This document shows positions 26,795 to 36,081 of a stretch of 64,000 nucleotides of DNA, one piece after another (the first letter of the stretch is position 1; every line of letters starts with the position of its first letter). Below the pieces are notes generated by a model. It saw only the letters and a list, made by a program, of their open reading frames with translations. It had not been told where the DNA came from and did not search any database. The stretch comes from Dyadobacter fanqingshengii (GTDB lineage: Bacteria; Bacteroidota; Bacteroidia; Cytophagales; Spirosomataceae): positions 62,001 to 126,000 of the forward strand of contig NZ_CP098806.1 in NCBI RefSeq assembly GCF_023822005.2, in the 5' to 3' direction. The translations under genes and the position numbers were made by a program.

Positions 26795-28294
26795 ATGACA
26801 TCTCTTCGATCTTTATTCTCAGCTACGCTAATCTTGATGGCCCTTGCGCCAGCATTTTCGGGAAACCTCTACAATATAAATACCGATCAGACTGCTGCAA
26901 ATGATACCAACGGAATTACCCCCTATCAAAACGCTTGGGTGGAAATGGCAGGGTATGGAGCATCGACCTCCCGTACACCATTCTGGTTCCACGCTAACCA
27001 ATGGGGAATTGTTCCCACGTCGGGTCAAATATTCAGTTTGCGTGCAGGCGTTGAAGCGAGAAAATTTCTGTCTAAAGACACAGTTGCTAGATCAAACTGG
27101 TCTGTCGTATATGGAGCTGAGCTGGTTGGTAATGCCGCTAAGAACAGTAAGTTCTTAATTCCGCAAGCCTATGCGGGTATAGCTTTTAAAAGTTTTCAAT
27201 TGACCATTGGCAGGCGCAAACAATATATTGGTTTCAATGACCATGAGCTCGGCACCGGCTCTTATATGTGGTCTGGCAATGCACTTCCTGTTCCGCGAAT
27301 CCAGTTTGGGTTTGAAAAATACATTCCTCTAGTTAAGAATTTTATCTATTTTAAAGGCTTTTACTCAGATGGACTGCTGGATGGGAAAAGGCCCGTTACT
27401 AGTGATTTGAAACTTCATAATAAAGGCCTTTTTGTGCGCCTGGGAAGACCAACTGGAACGGTGCAGTTGCATGGAGGTTTCAATCATGCTGTGCAGTGGG
27501 GCGGTAAATCGCCTTATTTTACTGTGGATGGCCAAATGCCGCACGGGATTGATAAATATTGGAATGTGATCACTGGCTTTAAACCAAAGAAAGGAACAGG
27601 AGGGATTTCTTCATTTGACGAAGAGAACAGAATAGGAAATCATGTAGCGAGCCTTGACTTTGGTTTGGAATTAAATTTGAAATCGGTTAACATTCTTTTC
27701 TATCGTCAAAATTTGATTGAGGATGGCTCTCTTTTTTATCTTAACAATGTAAAGGATGGCCTGAACGGTGTGACATTCACAATGAAAAATCAGGAGCCTA
27801 AAAACCTTTCATTAGACAGGATCACTTTTGAACTGTTATACACCAAAAGTCAGGGTGGAAGCGAAGCGGTTGACGGGAATACCATTCGTGGCAAAGACGA
27901 TTACTTCAATAACGCCCAGGTACGAGATGGGTGGTCATACTATGGAAGAGGATTAGGAACACCATTTATAACGCCGCAATCAGAAAACAACTGGCCTAGA
28001 TATGCCGACTTTTTCACTAATAATAACCGAGTCTGGGTGATCCATTCAGGTATGAAGGGAAAATGGAACAGTGCTGTATGGTTAACCAAATTATCGCTTT
28101 CAAGCAATCAAGGTACTTACGATCAAGAGCTGCCGAATAAAATGTACCAATTTTCAGGAATTGTTGGACTTGAAAAACCTGTTAACTGGCTTGGTGGCTC
28201 GATAATCAAAGGAGCAGTTTCCGCAGATGCGGGTGAATTTTTCGATGATTCTTTCGGATTAATGCTTTCAATCCGAAAGAATCTGTCGTTCTAA
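26795..28294 (+). CDS. Wzi-like capsule assembly outer-membrane protein
   Basis: A 499-residue outer-membrane beta-barrel. The ATG at 26795 gives a good signal peptide (SLRSLFSATLILMALAPAFSG). The mature part has aromatic-rich alternating strands; ASTSRTPFWFHANQWG, IGRRKQYIGFNDHELGTGS and LPVPRIQFGFEKYIP are the blocks that identify the Wzi/capsule-assembly family of Bacteroidota. Wzi binds exported capsule polymer at the cell surface. It is the only plus-strand gene of locus B and ends 3 bases from the convergent rmlD gene. A paralogue with the same motifs is at 47586-49034. Confidence 0.88.
   Translation: MTSLRSLFSATLILMALAPAFSGNLYNINTDQTAANDTNGITPYQNAWVEMAGYGASTSRTPFWFHANQWGIVPTSGQIFSLRAGVEARKFLSKDTVARSNWSVVYGAELVGNAAKNSKFLIPQAYAGIAFKSFQLTIGRRKQYIGFNDHELGTGSYMWSGNALPVPRIQFGFEKYIPLVKNFIYFKGFYSDGLLDGKRPVTSDLKLHNKGLFVRLGRPTGTVQLHGGFNHAVQWGGKSPYFTVDGQMPHGIDKYWNVITGFKPKKGTGGISSFDEENRIGNHVASLDFGLELNLKSVNILFYRQNLIEDGSLFYLNNVKDGLNGVTFTMKNQEPKNLSLDRITFELLYTKSQGGSEAVDGNTIRGKDDYFNNAQVRDGWSYYGRGLGTPFITPQSENNWPRYADFFTNNNRVWVIHSGMKGKWNSAVWLTKLSLSSNQGTYDQELPNKMYQFSGIVGLEKPVNWLGGSIIKGAVSADAGEFFDDSFGLMLSIRKNLSF
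28247..28283. terminator. Perfect 14-bp hairpin inside the 3' end of the Wzi-like gene
   Basis: GATTCTTTCGGATT (28247-28260) and its exact reverse complement (28270-28283) enclose a 9-base loop. The hairpin lies inside the last codons of the plus-strand gene, just before the convergent rmlD stop. It may end transcription from both sides. No long T-run follows. Confidence 0.55.
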
Positions 28295-28297
28295 ATT

Positions 28298-29161
28298 TCA
28301 GGCTTGTTCAACGGCAAGTCGTTGCAAGCATTCAGCAAGGCTATCTCTCCAATAAGGAATCTGAATTCCGAAGGCAGTTTTGATTTTGGTCTTATCCATC
28401 ACAGAGTATGCTGGGCGAACCGCTTTGGTAACATATTCAGATGTTTTAACAGGAATAAGCCTAACCGTTGTTTCGCTGATGTCAAAAACAGCTTTGGCAA
28501 AGTCATACCACGAAGTCACGCCTTCGTTGCTGTAGTGATAAATACCATATTCTTTGCTGTCAGACGCAATGATATCTAAAATGGCGCCAGCCAGATCAAT
28601 AGCATAGGTAGGAGAGCCCACTTGATCAACGATCACGCCAAGCTGATCTCTCTCTTTGCCTAGTCTGAGCATTGTTTTAACGAAATTATTGCCATACTCG
28701 GAGTAAAGCCAGCTTGTGCGGAGCGTGAAATGCTCTGGCAGGATTTCCGCAATCGCAATTTCGCCTTCCAATTTTGTCAATCCATAAATGTTTTCCGGTT
28801 CTGCGGAATCCGTTTCAGTCAAAAGCCCAGTGACATTGCCTTTAAAAACAAAGTCAGTAGAAATATGAACGAGTGTGGCTCCATGTGCGGCGCAAGCTTT
28901 GGCAATGTATGCAGCTCCGTCCCGGTTTACTTTACGACAGATTTCCTGCTCATCCTCAGCCTTGTCTACCGCGGTGTACGCGGCGCAATTGATGACAAAG
29001 GAAGGCTTCTCAGCGGAAAATAATTTGTCCAAAAGTCCTTCGTCTAAAATGTTTCCATCCTGTTCAGAAGGAAAGGATATTTCTGTGATATTTTTTTCAG
29101 CCGCCACTTTTTTAAGGCAGCTGCCCAATTGGCCTGATGCGCCGAGAACTACTATTTTCAT
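28298..29161 (-). CDS. rmlD: dTDP-4-dehydrorhamnose reductase
   Basis: A 287-residue short-chain dehydrogenase of the RmlD type that reduces dTDP-4-keto-L-rhamnose to dTDP-L-rhamnose with NAD(P)H, the last step of the pathway. The Rossmann start VVLGASGQLGSCL, the INCAAYTAVDKAEDE block, HISTDFVFKG and the catalytic YGLTKLEGE (Tyr and Lys) are all present, as is the substrate-binding RTSWLYSEYG. Length is normal. It is separated from rmlABC by the wcaJ-like and an AT-rich acyltransferase gene, though all are on the same strand. Confidence 0.94.
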   Translation of the reverse strand: MKIVVLGASGQLGSCLKKVAAEKNITEISFPSEQDGNILDEGLLDKLFSAEKPSFVINCAAYTAVDKAEDEQEICRKVNRDGAAYIAKACAAHGATLVHISTDFVFKGNVTGLLTETDSAEPENIYGLTKLEGEIAIAEILPEHFTLRTSWLYSEYGNNFVKTMLRLGKERDQLGVIVDQVGSPTYAIDLAGAILDIIASDSKEYGIYHYSNEGVTSWYDFAKAVFDISETTVRLIPVKTSEYVTKAVRPAYSVMDKTKIKTAFGIQIPYWRDSLAECLQRLAVEQA

Positions 29162-29535
29162 ATTTTGAATTTTTTTAACTACGGATTAAATGTAAACTCT
29201 TCTTATCCGATTCTATGAAGTTTTAAGCAACTATTCTAATTTTCTCACAAATTAATTTATTAAACCTATAAGATTTAATAAATTAATGGGCTTTCAAATC
29301 TGTTCAAAAAGAAAACTCAGGAGCAGCTATACTAGTAGGTCGATCGACAAATAATTAATATTGTATGTGAAGACCATATCGATCTATCAACAGAGTCGAA
29401 GTCCTTATTTTAGAGTCTAACCATCCAGTGCATTTTACATCAGTAGTTCTGATTCTTCGCTCTTTGCATACCATCTGAGGTTTTAAAGTTAAATAATTTA
29501 AACTGTCGTCAAACACACACCTGTCTTCTGCTTTT
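29162..29535. other. A/T-rich intergenic region between rmlD and the acyltransferase
   Basis: About 370 bases, strongly A/T-rich, without a credible gene. A short minus-strand frame (29355-29549) needs a TTG start and overlaps the acyltransferase. The main feature is the perfect hairpin at 29251-29287. Confidence 0.5.
29251..29287. terminator. A/T-rich perfect 14-bp hairpin
   Basis: ATTAATTTATTAAA (29251-29264) is repeated as its exact reverse complement at 29274-29287 around a 9-base loop. On the minus strand it lies after the acyltransferase and 90 bases before rmlD, so it could separate the two transcripts. All A/T stems are weak, so it could also be a protein-binding site. Confidence 0.4.
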
Positions 29536-31449
29536 TCATGAAGAACCAAAGGTCCTGTTCGTTTTTAGGTCCTTTCTTTTTATGTTGACAAAGTTTTTAA
29601 AATTGGCATTGGTTAAAATTCTTAATGATACCAAATCGGCTCCATATTTTGTGAAATGATTTTCATCAAACATGTATGGCACTTTCAGGGATGATATTTG
29701 TTTGATCATTATAGTATTATAAATATCAACATAGTATTTTGGAAACTGACTTTTAAGTAAACTATTTATTTCACGTGATTTTCTATTTATAAACTTATTA
29801 CTCAGGTTTTTATTTCCATTAACTTCCCTTGCTGCAATCGTTGCATAGGGTAGCAAATACGTTTCGTTTTGCCCAATGAGAATAATGGGGATTCTAAGTT
29901 TTACTAGATAATCTATTGTCTTTTGTATGTCAGGAATTAAAGTTTCGATATTTCCATCTATCCAATTGGCGCTAATAATGACGCCATCGATTTCAGATGC
30001 ATAAGTAGGAAGGTATTTAGAATATATATAGTCTATCAAATCTGTACACCTTTCCTGTCCCACTGTGTTAAGAAGTGGCATACACCCACTGGATGAGGCT
30101 TGGTTCATATTAATGTTTAAGGCGTCAAAGTTAGATCTAAGCGATTGCGACAAGTGGGCTGAGTGGCTGTCACCAAGTAATAGATAATTTTTCTTGTCTC
30201 TCTCAATTTTTAAACACTCTGATTTGTTATAATTGTTAGTGCCAGATGAAATGAAGCAATCAGGTGTACCAAACTGAATGTCTAGTTCTCGAGAATGATC
30301 CAATGCATATCGGGAAATTTGAATACTATCGCGCCGAAATAGGAAGTCATTTGTATCAAAAAAAGTAAGACAAGCTGTTAGAACCGATATTGAAAACGTT
30401 GCAATTAAAATAGATCGTGTGGGTAACATTTTATTAGATTCAACATATGTTGTTGAAAAAAAAGCCATTGCTACTGAAAGTGCGATCAATATTGTCGAGG
30501 TCTGAATGCCATCATGAAACCCTAAATAACTTGCAACCACTAATAGTGGCCAATGCCATAAGTATAGAGAGTATGAAATATTGCCAAAAAATTGAATCCA
30601 TTGCGTTTTAATTATTCCTATGCTCTTATCATTAGTCACTATGATCACGAACGTTCCTAAAACAGGAATAATTGTCCAAAAGCCAGGCCATTCCATGGTT
30701 GGACTCAGCCAAAACAATGAAAATATGAGTAATAGATATGCAACGTAAGTAGTTTCTTTTGGAGTGTTTTTTTTAAAAAAATCTTCTGTTAAAAATGCAA
30801 TTCCTCCAACCAACATCTCCCAGGACCTAGTTGGAAATAAGTAAAATGACGCGCTTGGCCAGTAGTTTTTCGCAATCATCGAAACAAGGAAACAAAGAAA
30901 AGTAATAGTTATAAAAAATAGTCGAAATTGTTTTTTGCTGACGTCAATAAACTTGCTTATTAAAAGCAAGAGCAAGGGCAGTAGCATGTAAAACTGCCAT
31001 TCCACAGACAAAGACCATGTATGGAGAAAGACATTGGTTTCAGTAGAGGCATCAAAATAGTCTTTTTTGTAATATAAAAGGTTAGAAAAGAATAAAATAC
31101 TACCAAGGGCGTTCTTCGCTAAATCACGAAAGCCTATTGGTAGATATATAAAGAAAGAAATCGCAAGTACAGCTGTGACTAGAAATAGTAGGGCCGGCAA
31201 AATTCTGTTTATACGCCTGGAGTAGAAACTTTTTAACGAGAAGCTGCCGGACTCTATTGTATTAACAATAGTTTTAGTCATTAAGTACCCAGATATTACA
31301 AAGAAAATATCCACTCCTGCAAAGCCCCCGTTAAGAAGTGGGACTTTGTAATGATACAATACAACTCCTAAAACTGCCAGTGCGCGGAGCGCATTAATAT
31401 CGTGTCGAAAATCTTTGCTGCTTTTCTCAACGATTCTTTGGTTAAGCAT
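29536..31449 (-). CDS. OafA-type O-acyltransferase with C-terminal SGNH domain
   Basis: A 637-residue two-domain protein. Residues 15-360 are an acyltransferase 3 membrane domain: RHDINALRALAVLGVVLYH, GGFAGVDIFFVISGYLMT and HTWSLSVEWQFYMLLPL are its signatures. After a final helix, a periplasmic SGNH domain begins with LLLGDSHSAHL (catalytic Ser) and ends with FDENHFTKYGA (catalytic Asp-x2-His). Such fusions acetylate cell-surface polysaccharide. Its base composition is visibly more A/T-rich than the rml genes around it, which hints at separate acquisition. Flanked on both sides by long hairpins and non-coding sequence. Confidence 0.92.
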   Translation of the reverse strand: MLNQRIVEKSSKDFRHDINALRALAVLGVVLYHYKVPLLNGGFAGVDIFFVISGYLMTKTIVNTIESGSFSLKSFYSRRINRILPALLFLVTAVLAISFFIYLPIGFRDLAKNALGSILFFSNLLYYKKDYFDASTETNVFLHTWSLSVEWQFYMLLPLLLLLISKFIDVSKKQFRLFFITITFLCFLVSMIAKNYWPSASFYLFPTRSWEMLVGGIAFLTEDFFKKNTPKETTYVAYLLLIFSLFWLSPTMEWPGFWTIIPVLGTFVIIVTNDKSIGIIKTQWIQFFGNISYSLYLWHWPLLVVASYLGFHDGIQTSTILIALSVAMAFFSTTYVESNKMLPTRSILIATFSISVLTACLTFFDTNDFLFRRDSIQISRYALDHSRELDIQFGTPDCFISSGTNNYNKSECLKIERDKKNYLLLGDSHSAHLSQSLRSNFDALNINMNQASSSGCMPLLNTVGQERCTDLIDYIYSKYLPTYASEIDGVIISANWIDGNIETLIPDIQKTIDYLVKLRIPIILIGQNETYLLPYATIAAREVNGNKNLSNKFINRKSREINSLLKSQFPKYYVDIYNTIMIKQISSLKVPYMFDENHFTKYGADLVSLRILTNANFKNFVNIKRKDLKTNRTFGSS

Positions 31450-31918
31450 AGTATATATTTATTAGAAGAGCGGTTTATGTCAGTAAATCCCTAAGCAATT
31501 CTAGTAGTAATTTGGCGGGAATAAATTCTTACTAGTATTAACATTAAAATAAATTCTGTGAAAATATATTGAGCCCGAACCTCTTTTATTATTGACTTCC
31601 AAAAAGATGTTTCGGTTGTAAGATCTGCCAAACCCGAAAGTTCGTAAAACTTGAATACACCGCATTCTATCAAATCTTCTCAAAAGATTTAATAGAATGC
31701 GGTGTATTCCGCATTAATGCTTGTTTGTTTAGCAAATCGAATTAAGCAAGCGGCCACCAAGCAAAAGTTTCAATATTCAAAATAATACACTATTTAAAAA
31801 CTTTTAATCTTTGGGTGGCAATAGAGTTAGGTGGAAAAATTAGATCTTCCTTATTGAGTTTTGTAGAATTAACCTTCCGAAGAGTAATTTTAGCATTGGG
31901 AAATCGGTCCAGGCATAA
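31450..31918. other. Intergenic region between acyltransferase and wcaJ-like gene
   Basis: About 470 bases. Two overlapping 60-codon minus-strand frames (31491-31683) have no recognisable domain and I do not call them. The region holds a very long hairpin at 31653-31709 and a second imperfect one (about 31754-31820, GCCACC with GGTGGC outside, AAAAGTTT with AAACTTTT inside). Confidence 0.5.
31653..31709. repeat. 57-base near-perfect palindrome (long hairpin)
   Basis: Arms of 26 bases: 18 paired (starting GAATACACCGCATTC at 31653 and ending at 31709), one mismatch, then 7 more paired, with a 5-base loop at 31679-31683. It could be a terminator after the wcaJ-like gene or the relic of a small mobile element. 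Confidence 0.65.
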
Positions 31919-33286
31919 TTACTGCCCTCGTCCGAGAACCATCACCTGTACCGTCCTAAATATTAACCGAACATCGTCAAACACGCTATAGCTCTTCAAG
32001 TATTGAAGATCATATTTCAAACGCTCAACATTTTTTGCAACCGTATCAGCGTACCCAACATTGATTTGCCCAATGGATGTAATACCAGGCTTAACCGTCA
32101 AAAGTCGTTGAAACTCGTGCGGAGCAGCTTCCATAAGCATATCCACATCGTATTTATATAAAGGTCTTGGACCAACAACCGACATTTCGCCTTTCAGCAC
32201 ATTAATAAATTGAGGCAATTCGTCAAGTCTTGACTTTCTAAGAATGCGCCCGATAGGTGTTATCCGTGGATCACCGTCGCCTTGTGAATGCTGCAAGCCC
32301 ATTTTGTCCGCATCTACATGCATACTGCGGAATTTGTAAATGTAAAACATTTCACCCCATCTTCCGGAGCGTTGTTGTTTAAAGAAAACCGGACCCGGAG
32401 AGGTAATTTTGATTGCAGCCCATACCAAAAAGAATATCGGAGCGCCCAGTATCATTACGATGGCCGAAAATACAAGGTCAAAGCTGCGCTTTAATGTTTG
32501 TTCGTTGAAGCTTGAAAAAGGTTTGGTATTAACCTGAATAATAGGGTACATGTCGTGATACTCGATGGTAGCCATATTCGTCATGAAGCCTCTGAAATCA
32601 GGAACAAGGCGGATTTGTGTTTTCAACCTTTCACCAAGTTTAATCACATCCCGAACCTGATCGTCGCTCATCTCAGAAAGGCAGCAGTATAAGTAGTCGA
32701 GCTGGTTTTGCTTAACCACTGCTTCCAAATTTCCAATATGATTTTGATGACCGTCCAGCTCGAACATCCCATAATAGCGATAGCCCAGTTCTTTGCGTTC
32801 CCCATAGAATTCTCGTATCAGGGATGCAAGATCACCTTTGCCGACGATGGCATACCGATTGTAGTTGTAACCTGCTTTGCGATAAAGCTTAAGAAATAAA
32901 ACAGCTCCTGCTCTTGAAGTCGTTGAAAGTAGGACAAATAGCGTATACGTTCCGAGGAATTGGTATCGAGAATACTCCTCTCCTTGCTTGGACAAATACA
33001 AAAAAGCCATCATGACGGCACCATGCACCACAACTGCTTTCAAAAAATTTCCGAGTTGTGTATTAAAATGGTAAGAAAGCCGGGTGAAAAGATATGTCTT
33101 TAAAACATGAATGGTAAAAATCCACACCAAATTCGCTACCAGCAGGAGATTCATGTAACTATGCGGCAGGATATTGGGATTAATTTCGAAGCGAAGCAAA
33201 TAAGCTATGAGAAACGAAAAATTCAGCAGGACGACGTCAGTCCATAAGTGGGCTTTTGGCAGTAGCCCTGGATAATGATTTTTCAT
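31919..33286 (-). CDS. Undecaprenyl-phosphate glycosyl-1-phosphate transferase (WcaJ-like)
   Basis: A 455-residue polyprenyl-phosphate hexose-1-phosphate transferase that starts the repeat unit on undecaprenyl phosphate. Four N-terminal helices and a CoA-binding-like middle region (YAIVGKGDLASLIREF) precede the catalytic bacterial sugar transferase domain: KRSFDLVFSAIVMILGAP (membrane hairpin), PVFFKQQRSGRWGEMF, YKFRSMHVDAD, SRLDELPQFINVLKGEM and VGPRPLYKYDV. The final VKPGITSIGQINVG is normal. It is the only initiating transferase seen in the window, so both exopolysaccharide loci may depend on it. Confidence 0.93.
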   Translation of the reverse strand: MKNHYPGLLPKAHLWTDVVLLNFSFLIAYLLRFEINPNILPHSYMNLLLVANLVWIFTIHVLKTYLFTRLSYHFNTQLGNFLKAVVVHGAVMMAFLYLSKQGEEYSRYQFLGTYTLFVLLSTTSRAGAVLFLKLYRKAGYNYNRYAIVGKGDLASLIREFYGERKELGYRYYGMFELDGHQNHIGNLEAVVKQNQLDYLYCCLSEMSDDQVRDVIKLGERLKTQIRLVPDFRGFMTNMATIEYHDMYPIIQVNTKPFSSFNEQTLKRSFDLVFSAIVMILGAPIFFLVWAAIKITSPGPVFFKQQRSGRWGEMFYIYKFRSMHVDADKMGLQHSQGDGDPRITPIGRILRKSRLDELPQFINVLKGEMSVVGPRPLYKYDVDMLMEAAPHEFQRLLTVKPGITSIGQINVGYADTVAKNVERLKYDLQYLKSYSVFDDVRLIFRTVQVMVLGRGQ

Positions 33287-33545
33287 AGATTGTAGCGTTG
33301 AGTATAATTTATTTCGGCAATATGTAGATTAAATTCTATCGGACATTATTTGCTCGCTCAATACAAGTATACAACACTTCTTTAAATATTTCAAATTATC
33401 AATACATTAAATTTCATTAAATGGCTGTCAGGAAGCTAATTAACGGCAATTGGTGTATTTTAGATCAAAACTTTCTTTATATTGTTCAAACACTCGCCAG
33501 GAAAACCTTGCGTAAAACTGCTTAGCATGGACTGTATGGGAGCGC

Positions 33546-34406
33546 TCAATTCAAAATTCTCATGAGATACGTTCCGTAGCCGCTTTTTACCAACGGCTTG
33601 GCGATTTCACGCAATTGCTCTGCATTAATAAAGCCCATGCGGTAAGCGATCTCCTCAATGCAGCCCACCTTCAAGCCTTGCCTTTCTTCAATCACCTGAA
33701 CAAACTGTCCGGCTTGCATCAGCGACTGGAATGTACCCGTGTCGAGCCATGCAGTTCCGCGGTTCAAAACGCCTACTTTCAGTTTGCCGCGTTCCAGATA
33801 AACCCGGTTCACGTCTGTGATTTCCAGTTCACCACGCGGGGAAGGAGGGATCGTTTTGGCGATTTCCACTACATCATTATCGTAAAAATAAAGACCCGGG
33901 ACCGCGTAATTAGACTTGGGCTGCTCCGGTTTTTCTTCGATAGAAAGGACATTATTGGCCTTATCAAACTCCACAACGCCATAACGCTCGGGATCATGCA
34001 CCTGATATGCGAAGATCACGCCGCCATCCGGGTTGTTGTTGGATTGAAGCAACTGGGAAAGTCCCGATCCGTAAAATATGTTATCACCCAGAATAAGGGC
34101 AACTTTATCGTTTCCAATAAATTCTTCACCAATGATAAAAGCCTGGGCAAGTCCGTCCGGGCTTGGCTGGACTGCATAGGTAAATGTGCAACCCAGGCGA
34201 CTCCCGTCGCCCAGTAATTTTTCAAAATGGGGCAGATCGTGAGGCGTTGAAATGATCAGTATTTCGCGGATGCCCGCCAGCATTAAGATCGATAACGGAT
34301 AGTAAATCATTGGTTTATCATAAACAGGCATAAGCTGTTTACTAACTGCCAATGTCAATGGGTGCAACCTAGTCCCGGATCCACCGGCCAGAATAATTCC
34401 TTTCAT
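33546..34406 (-). CDS. rmlA: Glucose-1-phosphate thymidylyltransferase
   Basis: A 286-residue nucleotidyltransferase that joins glucose-1-phosphate and dTTP to make dTDP-glucose, the first step to dTDP-rhamnose. [17 protein letters not shown] is the nucleotide-binding signature; [23 protein letters not shown] and [13 protein letters not shown] follow in the standard order. Length is typical of RmlA. It is 45 bases downstream of rmlB on the same strand. Confidence 0.96.
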   Translation of the reverse strand: MKGIILAGGSGTRLHPLTLAVSKQLMPVYDKPMIYYPLSILMLAGIREILIISTPHDLPHFEKLLGDGSRLGCTFTYAVQPSPDGLAQAFIIGEEFIGNDKVALILGDNIFYGSGLSQLLQSNNNPDGGVIFAYQVHDPERYGVVEFDKANNVLSIEEKPEQPKSNYAVPGLYFYDNDVVEIAKTIPPSPRGELEITDVNRVYLERGKLKVGVLNRGTAWLDTGTFQSLMQAGQFVQVIEERQGLKVGCIEEIAYRMGFINAEQLREIAKPLVKSGYGTYLMRILN

Positions 34407-34451
34407 TTTTGAAGATCGTAGTAAGCGTAAGTAATTTGTCTGTGCTTCGAA

Positions 34452-35507
34452 TTATCTGTCCGAATACATTTCGGTGTAATATTTTTGGTAATTGCCTGAT
34501 GTGACGTTGTTAAGCCAATCCTGGTTGTTCAAATACCAATCCACTGTTCTTTCAAGTCCCTCAGCGAATTGCAATGAAGGTTTCCAGCCCAGTTCTTCCG
34601 AAAGTTTGGTTGCGTCGATCGCATAACGAAGGTCGTGTCCGGCGCGGTCTGTCACGTAGGTGATCAGTTTTTCTGTATCTCCTTTTTCGCGGCCCAGTTT
34701 CTGGTCCATAATGCTGCAGAGCAACAGAACCAGATCCAGGTTTTTCCATTCATTATGGCCGCCAATGTTATAAGTTTCGCCGTTTTTGCCATCGTGAAAA
34801 ATCACGTCGATAGCAATGGCGTGGTCTTCAACAAAAAGCCAGTCACGGATGTTTTCGCCTTTTCCATAAACAGGAAGCGGTTTTTGCTGGATAATGTTGT
34901 GGATCATCAGCGGGATCAGCTTCTCAGGGAAGTGGTTCGGGCCGTAATTGTTGGAACAATTGGAAATGACGATGGGCAGCTTATAAGTGTTGTGATAAGC
35001 ACGCACAAAGTGGTCCGAAGACGCTTTCGAAGCCGAGTAAGGCGAGCGTGGATCGTAACTGGTCGTTTCCACGAAAAATGTGCCCGGGTCGTGCAATTCA
35101 CCATAAACTTCATCCGTAGAAACATGGTAAAAACGGCGGTCAGTGAAATCATCTTTCCAGGCTTTCTTGGCAGCATTCAAAAGATTCACTGTTCCAACCA
35201 CATTGGTCATCACAAACGACATCGGATCAGAAATAGACCGGTCCACATGGCTTTCGGCAGCCAGGTGGACGATGCCGTGGAAATCGTTTTCACCAATAAG
35301 CTTGTCTATGAATTCAGCATCAACGATATCACCTTTTACAAATGTATAGTTTGGCGCATTCTCAATGTCACGAAGGTTTTCCAGGTTTCCTGCATAAGTA
35401 AGGGCGTCGAGGTTATATATATGATAGTCAGGATGGTAGTTTACAAAACGGCGCACCACGTGTGAACCAATAAATCCTGCACCACCTGTGATTAAGATCT
35501 TTTTCAT
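34452..35507 (-). CDS. rmlB: dTDP-glucose 4,6-dehydratase
   Basis: A 351-residue extended short-chain dehydrogenase/reductase converting dTDP-glucose to dTDP-4-keto-6-deoxyglucose. KKILITGGAGFIGSHVVRRF binds NAD+; HLAAESHVDRSI, VSTDEVYGEL (with the catalytic Asp-Glu pair) and YSASKASSDHFV (Tyr, Lys) follow. I start at the ATG at 35507, immediately before the Rossmann strand; the open frame continues 31 codons upstream but those residues are not RmlB-like and overlap the end of rmlC. Confidence 0.96.
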   Translation of the reverse strand: MKKILITGGAGFIGSHVVRRFVNYHPDYHIYNLDALTYAGNLENLRDIENAPNYTFVKGDIVDAEFIDKLIGENDFHGIVHLAAESHVDRSISDPMSFVMTNVVGTVNLLNAAKKAWKDDFTDRRFYHVSTDEVYGELHDPGTFFVETTSYDPRSPYSASKASSDHFVRAYHNTYKLPIVISNCSNNYGPNHFPEKLIPLMIHNIIQQKPLPVYGKGENIRDWLFVEDHAIAIDVIFHDGKNGETYNIGGHNEWKNLDLVLLLCSIMDQKLGREKGDTEKLITYVTDRAGHDLRYAIDATKLSEELGWKPSLQFAEGLERTVDWYLNNQDWLNNVTSGNYQKYYTEMYSDR

Positions 35508-35541
35508 TGTTGTTTTCAATCGTTGTGGATGTACTGACGTT

Positions 35542-36081
35542 TTAAGCTTCTTTATAAAGATCCTCGAACAATGGAAGGAGCTGATCTTTTTCTGAAACAA
35601 TAGGATTTTCTATTCCCCATGAAATGTTCAAGCTGGGGTCATTCCAAAGAAGTCCCGCTTCCGAAGCCTTATTATATTGTGCAGTGCACTTGTAGTGAAA
35701 TACGCTATCCTCGAGTGCTGCAAATCCATGAGCGAAACCTTCTGGAATGTACACCATAGTGCCATTTATCCCATCAATGTCAAACAGTTCATACTTTCCA
35801 AATGTTAGAGACTCAGGACGTAAATCCAAAGCTAAGTCCAAAACACGACCTGATATTACCCTGACCAACTTACCCTGAGCGTAGGGTGCCAATTGAAAGT
35901 GTAAGCCTCGTACTACACCTTTTTTTGAAAAAGACTGATTGTCTTGAACGAAAGTATTATTAAATCCTTGCTTCTTCCAACTATCGTGATTGAAAGATTC
36001 AAAAAAGTGGCCACGTTCATCGTGATAGATGTTTGGCTTGATCAGGAATACGTCCTGCAGGGTTGTTTTCTCGAATTTCAT
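35542..36081 (-). CDS. rmlC: dTDP-4-dehydrorhamnose 3,5-epimerase
   Basis: A 179-residue cupin epimerase that inverts carbons 3 and 5 of dTDP-4-keto-6-deoxyglucose. FLIKPNIYHDERGHFFESF is the N-terminal signature; VVRGLHFQ carries the catalytic histidine, and YIPEGFAHGFAAL is the conserved cupin strand pair. The start is placed at the ATG at 36081 (MKFEKTTLQDV), which lies 65 bases inside the end of the upstream glycosyltransferase, an unusually long overlap for this locus. Order rmlC-rmlB-rmlA on the minus strand. Confidence 0.95.
   Translation of the reverse strand: MKFEKTTLQDVFLIKPNIYHDERGHFFESFNHDSWKKQGFNNTFVQDNQSFSKKGVVRGLHFQLAPYAQGKLVRVISGRVLDLALDLRPESLTFGKYELFDIDGINGTMVYIPEGFAHGFAALEDSVFHYKCTAQYNKASEAGLLWNDPSLNISWGIENPIVSEKDQLLPLFEDLYKEA

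Noticed and set aside
29355..29549. 64-codon minus-strand frame after the OafA-like gene
   Set aside because: Requires a TTG start, overlaps the acyltransferase stop and has no family resemblance.
31491..31683. Two overlapping 60-codon minus-strand frames
   Set aside because: They have no known domain, and both begin inside the long palindrome, so the open frames are probably a by-product of the A/T-rich sequence.
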